A DNA stretch of 64,000 bases from Brevibacillus brevis NBRC 100599 (GTDB lineage Bacteria; Bacillota; Bacilli; Brevibacillales; Brevibacillaceae), in the NCBI RefSeq assembly GCF_000010165.1, contig NC_012491.1, forward strand, positions 2,239,501 through 2,303,500, written 5' to 3'. This document shows positions 1-7,159 of the stretch, piece by piece (the first letter of the stretch is position 1; each line of letters starts with the position of its first letter). The position numbers were made by a program, and so were the translations under genes. A model generated the notes under the pieces. The model ran no database searches. It was not told where the DNA came from and saw nothing but the letters and a program-made list of their open reading frames with translations.

Positions 1-244
1 GGCGGTATAACTCGTCCTGGACACGACGATAGCCAACCGTCTTGTCCCGTTCTTCATAAATGCTTCTGATTTTGCGTTTGAGATGTTCGTCGGGATCATT
101 GTCCTTGCGTTTCACATACGCATAGTAACCGCTTCGGCTTATACCTAAACAAGCGCACAGTTCTTGAACGCTTCGTTTGTCCCTTAGCTCGTCAACGACG
201 ATGTGCTTGTTTTGCAACCCTCCCGATTCAAGATTTGTAACCAC
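1..244 (-). CDS. IS3-family transposase orfB, N-terminal part (partial)
   Basis: The reading frame one base back from orfA continues as about 80 residues to the window edge. It contains the segment RSVQELCACLGISRSGYYAY followed by KRKIRSIYEERDKTVGYRRV, which is the typical N-terminal part of IS3 OrfB (HTH_21 region) that precedes the DDE integrase core. Expression is expected as an OrfAB fusion through a -1 frameshift at the A6G run at 244-250. The DDE residues lie outside the window. Confidence 0.8.
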   Translation of the reverse strand, partial: MVTNLESGGLQNKHIVVDELRDKRSVQELCACLGISRSGYYAYVKRKDNDPDEHLKRKIRSIYEERDKTVGYRRVQDELYR

Positions 245-513
245 TTTTTTAAGACATCTACCTCCAGTTGTAGACGCCGAATTTCCCGGTCCTGCTCCGT
301 TTCAACCCGATAAGGATTTCCACGCCCGTCCTTGAATGATGCATCTCCATTTTCACGATACTTTCTCATCCAAGTTCTGACGCGGTATTTATCCTGGACC
401 CCTAGGTGTTCTGCAATCTTTCTGTAGCTCCATCCTTCTTCCACGTGCAAGCGAACCGCTTCTACCTTGAGTGTTTCTGGATAATGTTTACATTTGTGTC
501 CTTTCACTGCCAT
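184..513 (-). CDS. IS3-family transposase orfA (helix-turn-helix protein)
   Basis: This 109-residue protein has a helix-turn-helix near its N-terminus (YRKIAEHLGVQ) followed by a leucine-heptad stretch (RRLQLEVDVLKKWL), the normal plan of IS3-family OrfA. It binds the element ends and dimerises with OrfAB. I chose the ATG at 513 because the GGGGG ribosome site sits about 10 bases before it. A GTG at 525 in the same frame would overlap that site. The frameshift signal to orfB lies inside its 3' end. Confidence 0.85.
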   Translation of the reverse strand: MAVKGHKCKHYPETLKVEAVRLHVEEGWSYRKIAEHLGVQDKYRVRTWMRKYRENGDASFKDGRGNPYRVETEQDREIRRLQLEVDVLKKWLQILNREGCKTSTSSLTS

Positions 514-700
514 GACGAAAAGCACCCCCTAGAATTACATCGGATTAACCTAGGGGTTTTTTCCAATGTCTATTCTAAGGGGTGCACTTCAAGTATTGGC
601 ATAGGGGTTTTTTTCGTGAAGGACGGTTTTGCATAACGAATGGCAGAGGACGAAAAGCTATCAGTAGGAAGGAAATAGCAATACAGATGGGAGGTAGGCG

Positions 701-1159
701 ATGAAAAGGATGAGATGGCTGCTACTAACAATGGGAATCGTGCTGATGGCTCAAGCAACGAGCTTGGTTCCACAGGTGAGTGGGTATGACAAATATGTGC
801 GAGAAGGAAACTCCTCGAATCGGTATGAAGTCGCGGGTATTACAAATGCAGGCGCATTCGAAGCCTTTTTTGAAAAACTTCAAGAAGCGGTCAAAAATAG
901 TGACAAGACAGAAGTAGCCAAGCATGTCAGGTATCCTCTGCGAGTGAACAAAGACGGAAAAAGTCAGTTTATCCGAGATGAACAGCAATTTTTGGAAGAG
1001 TACAATCGAATCATGACTGAGAAGGTAAAGGAAGCGTTTTTACAGCAAAAGGTAACCGACACGTTTGTTAATGATCAAGGTGTGATGGTAGGGAATGGAG
1101 AAATCTGGCTGGGGCAATTTTCGAATCGCTTTGTCGTTTTTGCAATAAATGTGGAATAG
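701..1159 (+). CDS. Small secreted protein of unknown function
   Basis: The 152-residue product begins with a signal peptide (MKRMRW, then a hydrophobic run, likely cleaved after VSG near residue 28). The mature part, of about 120 residues, is charged, with FEAFFEKLQEAVKNSD and KHVRYPLRV. The pattern recalls small SnoaL/NTF2-like or DUF4440-type secreted domains, but I do not recognise a family with confidence. A good ribosome site (GGGAGG) precedes the ATG. It lies just downstream of the insertion-sequence end, so its native upstream region may have been separated from it. Confidence 0.7.
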   Translation: MKRMRWLLLTMGIVLMAQATSLVPQVSGYDKYVREGNSSNRYEVAGITNAGAFEAFFEKLQEAVKNSDKTEVAKHVRYPLRVNKDGKSQFIRDEQQFLEEYNRIMTEKVKEAFLQQKVTDTFVNDQGVMVGNGEIWLGQFSNRFVVFAINVE

Positions 1160-1164
1160 GACAA

Positions 1165-1186
1165 GAGCTTTTCTCTAGAAAAGCTC
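1165..1186 (+). terminator. Hairpin after the secreted-protein gene
   Basis: A perfect 9-bp inverted repeat (GAGCTTTTC with GAAAAGCTC around TCTA) lies just after the stop codon. It has no strong T-run directly behind it, so termination is only a guess. Confidence 0.4.
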
Positions 1187-1284
1187 CCACTCTAGTAGCA
1201 TAAATCTTTTTATTGTTACAAATAGTATATTTAACATGGACATTATCGGTGGAAAATTCTAAAATAACAAATAAATAGACAGCT

Positions 1285-1330
1285 ACAAATGTGGATTCGA
1301 CAGCCTTGTCCTCGTGGAATGGACATTTGT
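1285..1330. repeat. Inverted repeat upstream of the M20 amidohydrolase
   Basis: ACAAATGT at 1285-1292 and ACATTTGT at 1323-1330 form a perfect 8-bp inverted repeat. Its right arm overlaps the predicted -35 box at 1327-1332. It may be an operator or the stem of a terminator from upstream; the sequence does not decide. Confidence 0.35.
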
Positions 1331-1355
1331 TATTTTCATCGTTCCGTGATAGAAT
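1327..1355 (+). promoter_or_regulatory. Likely sigma-A promoter of the M20 amidohydrolase operon
   Basis: TTGTTA at 1327-1332 and TAGAAT at 1350-1355 are spaced by 17 bases, a good match to a vegetative promoter. This would give a leader of about 75 bases before the GTG start at 1436. Confidence 0.5.
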
Positions 1356-1435
1356 TCACAAAACGATATTTTTTTTAGCTAAACTTAACTGACTCGGGAA
1401 ATGTTGAGGGATAAGGCAAAAAGAGGAGTGATTGT

Positions 1436-2611
1436 GTGAGTTTGGAAACGAAGAAATGGGCGGATGAAGTAGCTGAGCAGGTAATCTCATGGCGACGATA
1501 TCTCCATCAGCATCCAGAATTGTCGTTTGAAGAGGAAAAGACGTCTCAATTTATTTACGAAACGTTGGAATCTTTCGGGAATTTGGAGCTTTCGCGGCCA
1601 ACCAAAACGAGCGTGGTCGCTCGACTGATCGGATCACAGCCAGGAAAAGTTCTTGGCATTCGCGCTGACATTGATGCTCTCCCGATCCATGAAGAAAATG
1701 ATGTGCCATATGCATCAGGAAAAGCTGGCGTGATGCACGCGTGCGGACATGACGGTCATACAGCGATGCTGTTGGGAGCCGCAAAAATTTTGTCCCAGTA
1801 CAAGGATCAAATCAAAGGTGAGGTTCGGTTCTTCTTCCAGCATGCCGAGGAGCTGCCGCCGGGTGGGGCTGCTGAAATCGTAAGAGCTGGTGCAGCGGAC
1901 GGACTGGATTCGATCATCGGTATTCATTTGGCATCGTACATGCCTGTAGGGAAATTTGGTGTACTTTATGGGGCACTTACTTCATCGACAGATCGCTTCG
2001 ATATCAAGATTCAAGGAAAAGGTGGACACTCCTCGCAACCGGAGGCATCCGTTGACCCGATCGTCATTGGGGCACAGGTTATTACTGGCCTACAACAAAT
2101 TGTATCCCGCAACGTCAGTGCGTTGGACAAGGTCGTTATTTCGGTGACGATGCTGAATGCAGGGACAGCTTATAACATCATCCCAGATTCGATGACGCTG
2201 ACGGGCTCCACACGCTGCTTCGATGCACAGATTCGCCAAAATATTCCGATGTGGATTGAACGAATTGTCAAAGGAATTACCGAAGCGCATGGAGCAAGTT
2301 ATGAATTCACGTTCTCGCACGGCTACACATCCGTTGTCAACGACAAGCAGGTGACGAAGCTGATGGAGGATACGATCCGCGAGCGTTGGGGAGAAGAAGA
2401 GATTATTTACATTGATCCTTTGATGCCGGGTGAAGATTTCTCTGAGTATTTGAAAAAAGCTCCTGGCTGTTTTATTCAATTGGGTGCTGGCAATCCGGAC
2501 AAAGGCTTCACGTATCCGCACCATCATCCTCGCTTTGATTTTGATGAGGATGCAATGGTACGCGGCGTGGAATTGTTTGTTCGGGCAGCTCAAAAAGTTG
2601 TCATGGAGTAG
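1436..2611 (+). CDS. M20 family metallopeptidase / N-acyl-amino-acid amidohydrolase
   Basis: This 391-residue cytosolic hydrolase belongs to peptidase family M20D (hippurate hydrolase, N-acyl-L-amino-acid amidohydrolase). It hydrolyses an amide bond on an acylated or otherwise conjugated amino acid. The metal-site sequence HACGHDGH is at residues 101-108, with Cys103 and His105 expected to bind metal. The catalytic glutamate pair is in QHAEELPPGG near 138-139, and GGHSSQP marks the dimerisation domain insert. The length fits the family. The start is GTG, chosen because AGAGGAG lies just upstream. It is followed closely by two membrane protein genes that probably import its substrate. Confidence 0.9.
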   Translation: MSLETKKWADEVAEQVISWRRYLHQHPELSFEEEKTSQFIYETLESFGNLELSRPTKTSVVARLIGSQPGKVLGIRADIDALPIHEENDVPYASGKAGVMHACGHDGHTAMLLGAAKILSQYKDQIKGEVRFFFQHAEELPPGGAAEIVRAGAADGLDSIIGIHLASYMPVGKFGVLYGALTSSTDRFDIKIQGKGGHSSQPEASVDPIVIGAQVITGLQQIVSRNVSALDKVVISVTMLNAGTAYNIIPDSMTLTGSTRCFDAQIRQNIPMWIERIVKGITEAHGASYEFTFSHGYTSVVNDKQVTKLMEDTIRERWGEEEIIYIDPLMPGEDFSEYLKKAPGCFIQLGAGNPDKGFTYPHHHPRFDFDEDAMVRGVELFVRAAQKVVME

Positions 2612-2638
2612 AGCGAGATAGAATGAGGGGGATGTTGT

Positions 2639-3469
2639 ATGGCAGAGGCACGCGTCAATGAGTACAAGCTGCATTTTCTCGTACTTATTCTCGTCGCATT
2701 GACAGAATTTATCGGGACAAAAAAAATCAGTATTGGCATCGGGGTTATCGCTCTGTTTCCGATGCTTTACGCGCTCGTTTTAGGCGGGGCAATCAGTTGG
2801 CCTAAGTTTAAATTCTTGAGTGAAAAAGAAATGAACGTCGCAGCCAATATTTTGGGTGTTTCGTTTTTGATCTTTATTGCGAAGCTGGGAGCCAATATCG
2901 GTCCTGAGCTGCCTAAGCTGCTCGGCTCTGGTGTATCCTTGGTTGTACAAGAGATGGGACACATTGTAGGGACAATTGCACTTGGTCTGCCCATCGCATT
3001 GTGGCTGGGTCTGAAGCGTGAAGCAATTGGGGCGACTTATTCTCTTGACCGCGAACCAAACTTGGCGATCATTGTAGAAAAGTTTGGAGGAAACTCTGCC
3101 GAAGCTCGCGGCGCGCTGGGCGTCTATATTTGCGGAACCTTGTTTGGTGCCATTTATATGTCGATTCTTGCAAGTATTTTAGGAAGCAGCGGGTTGTTTC
3201 ACCCGATTTCACTGGCGATGGGAGCCGCAGTTGGTTCTGGTAGTATGATGGCAGCAGCTACAGGCTCATTGGCTGTTATTTTCCCGGAAGCGCAAAAAGA
3301 CATTGCCTTTTATTCCGGAGCGGCAAATTTGATGATGAGTATCGTCGGAACGTACGTATGTATCTTCTTCTCCTTGCCGGTTACACAAAAGCTGTACGCA
3401 TGGCTTGAGCCTATCATTGGACGTAAAAGCGCTTCTTCTGCAGCAGAAGGGGGGAGAAAAAGCGCATGA
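2639..3469 (+). CDS. DUF3100-family multi-pass membrane protein
   Basis: The 276-residue protein is very hydrophobic, with roughly eight membrane segments, and resembles the DUF3100 family of putative permeases. The segments contain small-residue-rich stretches such as AMGAAVGSGSMMAAATGS, suggesting a transport path. It lies 27 bases after the M20 amidohydrolase and overlaps the next gene by four bases (ATGA), so the three are almost certainly one operon. I infer uptake of the amidohydrolase substrate; the family has no firmly known function. Confidence 0.7.
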   Translation: MAEARVNEYKLHFLVLILVALTEFIGTKKISIGIGVIALFPMLYALVLGGAISWPKFKFLSEKEMNVAANILGVSFLIFIAKLGANIGPELPKLLGSGVSLVVQEMGHIVGTIALGLPIALWLGLKREAIGATYSLDREPNLAIIVEKFGGNSAEARGALGVYICGTLFGAIYMSILASILGSSGLFHPISLAMGAAVGSGSMMAAATGSLAVIFPEAQKDIAFYSGAANLMMSIVGTYVCIFFSLPVTQKLYAWLEPIIGRKSASSAAEGGRKSA

Positions 3470-3903
3470 ATCAAATCTTGACGATTTTTATCATCGGCTT
3501 CATTGCTCTCATCGGTAACTGGATCGGTTATAAAGTACCAATCATGGATTCTTTGCCAGGTATTTTGCTCTTGGCGGTCATTACGCTGATTGGAATGGGC
3601 TTCACGCGCATCCTGCCGTTCAAATCTCCCGTCATTGTATGGATTTCTTTGTTTGCGATGCTTGCGACATCCCCGTTTTTCCCAGGGAATGAATATACGG
3701 CTGCTGCGATTGCCAAGATCAATCTGCTCGCATTGGCCACACCGATTCTCGCCTATGCAGGTCTGTCACTCGGAAAAGATGTTCATCTATTCAAACAGCT
3801 TAGCTGGCGTATCGTAGTCGTGTCTCTCGTCGTCTTTACTGGCACGTTCCTCTTCGCTACGTTGTTTGCGGAGATTGTCTTCAAGATTCAAGGTAAATTT
3901 TAA
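3466..3903 (+). CDS. Small membrane protein, probable partner of the DUF3100 protein
   Basis: This 145-residue protein is nearly all hydrophobic, with about four or five membrane segments and short polar loops. It starts inside the stop region of the preceding gene through an ATGA overlap, which implies translational coupling and probably a two-subunit membrane complex. I do not recognise a named family. Together with the upstream gene it looks like a split permease serving the M20 amidohydrolase. Confidence 0.65.
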   Translation: MNQILTIFIIGFIALIGNWIGYKVPIMDSLPGILLLAVITLIGMGFTRILPFKSPVIVWISLFAMLATSPFFPGNEYTAAAIAKINLLALATPILAYAGLSLGKDVHLFKQLSWRIVVVSLVVFTGTFLFATLFAEIVFKIQGKF

Positions 3904-3996
3904 CGAAACTGTTTTTGGGTTAGGGCCTCCGTGTGCTTCCATATGCCATGGAGGTTCTTTTCACATAAAACTGTGAGAGTCAGGAGTGGAGAGAGT

Positions 3997-4785
3997 ATGG
4001 TCATTGATGTAAGAAAGGTTACCTGGCAAAGAGATGAAACAACCATTCTGCGAGACATTGCCTGGCAAGTACAAGACAAGGAGCATTGGTGTTTAGTCGG
4101 GTTAAATGGCTCTGGTAAAACCAGTCTGTTGAAAATCATTTGTGGTTATGTATGGCCGACAAAGGGGGAGGTCAGTGTATTAGGCAACCTTTATGGAACC
4201 GTCGACTTGCGCGAGGTGCGTAAATCAATCGGCTGGGTAAGCACAGCGTTGATGGCACAGCTTCATGAGCATGAAACTGCACTCCGTGTCGTCTTGAGTG
4301 GACGGGAGGCAACCATCGGCTTGTATTCCGTTCCTGAAGAGGCGGACGTAGAGAAAGCGTCGGATTTACTCGATACATTTGGATGCCGTGCACTGAAAAA
4401 CAGACCTTTTGCGGCTTTATCGCAAGGGGAGAGACAAAAAGTACTGATTGCTCGCGCATTGATGGCTTCCCCTCGCTTACTCATCCTAGACGAGCCTTGC
4501 ACTGGGCTGGACCTCCTATCAAGAGAACAGCTGTTGGCCATGATTGAACAAATCGCCAAGCAGCCTAACGGACCCACTCTCATTTATGTCACCCATCACA
4601 TCGAAGAAATTTTGCCTTGCTTCACGCATACTTTGCTGCTAAAAGCGGGGGAAGTTGACCAGGCTGGAAAAACCGATGAGGTCCTAACGGCGGAACGTCT
4701 GACAAGCTTTTTCGGCGTACCTGTTCACATTCAACGTTCGCAAGGAAGATCTTGGGTCAGCTTAGGGGAAGAGGCGACCGTGTGA
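3997..4785 (+). CDS. ABC transporter ATP-binding protein (YlmA-like)
   Basis: This 262-residue ATPase has Walker A GLNGSGKT at 35-42, a signature LSQGE near 138, Walker B LLILDEP near 158 and a switch histidine in YVTHH. It resembles Bacillus YlmA and ModF-type orphan ATPases, which lack an adjacent permease; none is seen here. The ATG at 3997 was chosen because AGGAGTGGAGAG precedes it; the open frame extends upstream without a better start. Its substrate or role cannot be read from the sequence. Confidence 0.85.
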   Translation: MVIDVRKVTWQRDETTILRDIAWQVQDKEHWCLVGLNGSGKTSLLKIICGYVWPTKGEVSVLGNLYGTVDLREVRKSIGWVSTALMAQLHEHETALRVVLSGREATIGLYSVPEEADVEKASDLLDTFGCRALKNRPFAALSQGERQKVLIARALMASPRLLILDEPCTGLDLLSREQLLAMIEQIAKQPNGPTLIYVTHHIEEILPCFTHTLLLKAGEVDQAGKTDEVLTAERLTSFFGVPVHIQRSQGRSWVSLGEEATV

Positions 4786-4891
4786 TTGTGTAGTGTGTTG
4801 GATAAGTTTGGGCACGAGTCAGCACGGTTGTGCATGATTGTGTATAATAACAATAAGAAATTGTATCTGGGAGGAGAGGAGAGATGGAGGC

Positions 4892-5581
4892 ATGAACAAT
4901 GTGATTGCACCAATCACAGACTCCACCTGGGCGATCATCACCTATGAGGAAGCGTGGAATAGCTACGTGAACAGCTATGTGATCAAACAAGGGAATGCCT
5001 TTGTATTGATTGATTCTCACCAGCGCAAGCAACGCTCATTTTTTCAACAGGCGTTGGAAGAGATCGGGGTCAAGCCAGATCGAATGGAATATGTCTACTT
5101 CACTCATCGACATGCTGATCATATTGGAAATGCCGATATGTTCCCTTCTCGTAACAATTGGATTCACCTCGACGATTATTACGAACTGGATGATTTTTCA
5201 CAGACGCTATTCGGCCATACGTTTACAGGTAGTGGGGGGGATCTGCCGTCCCTGCGTTTCCGACAGCTTTCTTTTCATACAGAAGGCTCCGTTGCCTTCT
5301 TTGATCCCCAGTCGAAAATATGCTTTGTTGGCGATCATTTATGCTTTGAAAACACAGAACTCGGCCAAATCGTTGGCGGAGAAGTGGACTGCCGGGCAGC
5401 TTATCAAGAACAATTGAAGCAATGGGTAGCACGTGAACCAGAGCGAGCGGCGGAGTTTACGGGGGGCTTGGAGATTTTGCAGGATTGGCCCATTGAGTAT
5501 TTAGCTACTGGTCATGGCCCCATTCTTCATGGCGAAATCAAGGAGTTTTTGCAAGAGCTGATTGCGATTGCTCGTCCGTAA
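4892..5581 (+). CDS. Metallo-beta-lactamase fold hydrolase
   Basis: The 229-residue protein has the dinuclear-metal motif HRHADH at residues 72-77 and further likely ligands in VGDHLCF and ATGHGP, the usual order in this superfamily (glyoxalase II, lactonases and related hydrolases). A stretch similar to YflN-like proteins is present, but the substrate cannot be inferred. The start is the ATG at 4892, preceded by a GATGGAGG ribosome site. A terminator shared with the convergent downstream gene follows. Confidence 0.85.
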   Translation: MNNVIAPITDSTWAIITYEEAWNSYVNSYVIKQGNAFVLIDSHQRKQRSFFQQALEEIGVKPDRMEYVYFTHRHADHIGNADMFPSRNNWIHLDDYYELDDFSQTLFGHTFTGSGGDLPSLRFRQLSFHTEGSVAFFDPQSKICFVGDHLCFENTELGQIVGGEVDCRAAYQEQLKQWVAREPERAAEFTGGLEILQDWPIEYLATGHGPILHGEIKEFLQELIAIARP

Positions 5582-5583
5582 CA

Positions 5584-5629
5584 AAAAAAGACTTGTGTGC
5601 CGCGCATTGACGGCTCGCACAAGTCTTTT
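5584..5629. terminator. Bidirectional terminator between convergent genes
   Basis: AAAAAGACTTGTG pairs with CACAAGTCTTTTT around a GC-rich loop, with an A-run on one side and a T-run on the other. It can end transcription from both the hydrolase gene and the convergent lipoprotein gene. Confidence 0.8.
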
Positions 5630-5633
5630 TGCA

Positions 5634-6284
5634 TTACTTGCTGGAAGGTGTTGTTTCTTCTTCTTCACCCACTTGTTTTTCGCTTTCTAAATCTTTATCC
5701 ATGATTTGGACGTTATGCTTTTTATACAATTCTTCGATCCATTTATCCATATTATTTCGTTTGTTTCTGGATTTTACTTTTTCGATTACTTTCGGGCGAG
5801 CTTCTTCAAATGTTCCCTCGAACTTATCTTTGTTTTTCTCATAGTATTCTTTGATTTGCTCTTCGGTAATCGGGTTATCCTTCTCGAACAGCTTGTCCCG
5901 CAGCATAACAGCGCGCACGCCTTCACGGAGCTCTTGCTCAGTCATTTGCTTATCCTTCAAATACTGTTGGAATCTTTCAGGTGATCCCAATTTTTCTTTG
6001 ACTGGGTTCACACGTGCATCGAGTTCTTGATCGGTTACAGTAATTCCTCGTGCAGCGCCTTCCTGTTTGTACAGCTCCAAGGTGATGATATCAGCCATGA
6101 CACGCTTACCAGCATCTTTTTTCAATTTGTCGTACATTTGCTCTTGCGTAATTGTCACATTACCGATTTTGGCAACAGGGTTATCCGCAGAGAATGCAGA
6201 ATCTTTTCCAGGTGTACAGCCCGCTACAGCGAGACCGAGTACAAGTGCTGAGGCAGCAAGTATAGATACATTGAATTTTTTCAT
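5634..6284 (-). CDS. SurA N-terminal-domain lipoprotein (foldase-like, no PPIase domain)
   Basis: The 216-residue protein has a lipoprotein signal ending in the lipobox LAVAGC, so it should be anchored outside the membrane. The rest is helical and resembles the SurA_N chaperone module of PrsA/SurA foldases (VAKIGNVTITQEQMYDKLKK). No parvulin (PPIC) domain follows; the C-terminus is charged and acidic. It probably acts as an extracytoplasmic chaperone rather than an isomerase. The start at 6284 was chosen for the AAGTGAGG ribosome site; longer in-frame starts would spoil the signal peptide. Confidence 0.75.
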   Translation of the reverse strand: MKKFNVSILAASALVLGLAVAGCTPGKDSAFSADNPVAKIGNVTITQEQMYDKLKKDAGKRVMADIITLELYKQEGAARGITVTDQELDARVNPVKEKLGSPERFQQYLKDKQMTEQELREGVRAVMLRDKLFEKDNPITEEQIKEYYEKNKDKFEGTFEEARPKVIEKVKSRNKRNNMDKWIEELYKKHNVQIMDKDLESEKQVGEEEETTPSSK

Positions 6285-6348
6285 GAAAAATACCTCACTT
6301 TCTTGATAGTAATACGACTGTGCATAGAGCAGCGTTACGGGAAGCGGA

Positions 6349-6381
6349 AAATAAAAACCGCACACATAAAGCAATGTGCGG
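6349..6381 (-). terminator. Terminator of the TPR protein gene
   Basis: On the minus strand CCGCACA and TGTGCGG form a hairpin followed by a T-rich run. It lies directly after the stop of the gene at 6393-7079. Confidence 0.75.
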
Positions 6382-6392
6382 TCGTCAATCGA

Positions 6393-7079
6393 TTAGCTGG
6401 CTTGTGTAGAGGCTTTTTTCCACTCTTCCAAGCGTTTTTCCAGTACGGAGTGATTCAGATGCACAAGACTAGCTGATTTGTCCATCAATTGTTTCAGATA
6501 GGAAAGGGCTCGCTCATAATTTCCTTTGGCAGCTTCAATCTCTGCCAAGCAAAAGAGCTTCCAGTCCTTTGCCGAGCGTTTGCTTGCGATCAGCTGGTAA
6601 GCTTCTATCGCACTCTCCACTTCACCCAAGCGGGCATGCGAGCAGGCAATAAGTGCTAAGGAATCAGTCATTCCCTGATCACGCTGGTAAATACGAAACG
6701 CCACTTCCAATGATTCGTTGTATCGTTCGGAGGAATAGTAAACGATCGCCAGGTTGTAAAACAAGTAGTGAATCATCGCTTGATTGAATAACGTTGGTCG
6801 TTCCTTGCAGACGTTGATTCCTTGAACGATATATTTTTCGGCCATTTCATAATTGCCAAGCATGATCTCATGGGTTGATTTATCCAGCATAGCGACAGCA
6901 CGGGAACGGTTCTTCCGATAGGAAGCCTCCAGCCAGCGCAATCGAATATTCAAACGGCGTTTGAACAGATTGGCCATGTACTGAAAGCGGAAGGGCCAGT
7001 GCAGGCGAATAAACATAACCAACAGCACAGCCGCAATCCCTGCCAGCGTTGATGTCAAATTAAAACTCAAATACTCCAC
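6393..7079 (-). CDS. Membrane-anchored TPR-repeat protein
   Basis: This 228-residue protein has one N-terminal membrane segment (residues about 8-26) and then a long helical domain with tetratricopeptide-type repeats, for example ALIACSHARLGEVESAIEAY and EIEAAKGNYERALSYL. TPR arrays mediate protein-protein contacts. The domain should face the cytoplasm, given the basic residues after the membrane segment. No specific family is recognised. It has its own terminator and lies between a foldase-like lipoprotein and a secreted propeller protein, with no obvious functional link. Confidence 0.7.
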   Translation of the reverse strand: MEYLSFNLTSTLAGIAAVLLVMFIRLHWPFRFQYMANLFKRRLNIRLRWLEASYRKNRSRAVAMLDKSTHEIMLGNYEMAEKYIVQGINVCKERPTLFNQAMIHYLFYNLAIVYYSSERYNESLEVAFRIYQRDQGMTDSLALIACSHARLGEVESAIEAYQLIASKRSAKDWKLFCLAEIEAAKGNYERALSYLKQLMDKSASLVHLNHSVLEKRLEEWKKASTQAS

Positions 7080-7159
7080 TTAGTGACACCCTCTCTATAT
7101 ACGCTGCATCTATTAACCCATCTTAGCACAGAACCTGTCCGCATGACAGAGCATTACCG

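Larger units (their letters stand above)
1..591 (-). mobile_element. IS3-family (IS150-like) insertion sequence, partial
   Basis: The end of an IS3-family element enters from the left edge. It carries orfA, a slippery A-AAA-AAG site (plus positions 244-250) and the start of orfB, all on the minus strand. The terminal sequence on the minus strand begins TGAAGTGCACCCC at about 591, with the TG start typical of the family. The other end and most of the orfB catalytic region lie outside the window, so activity cannot be judged. The exact right boundary is inferred from the terminal sequence only; no target duplication can be checked. Confidence 0.85.
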
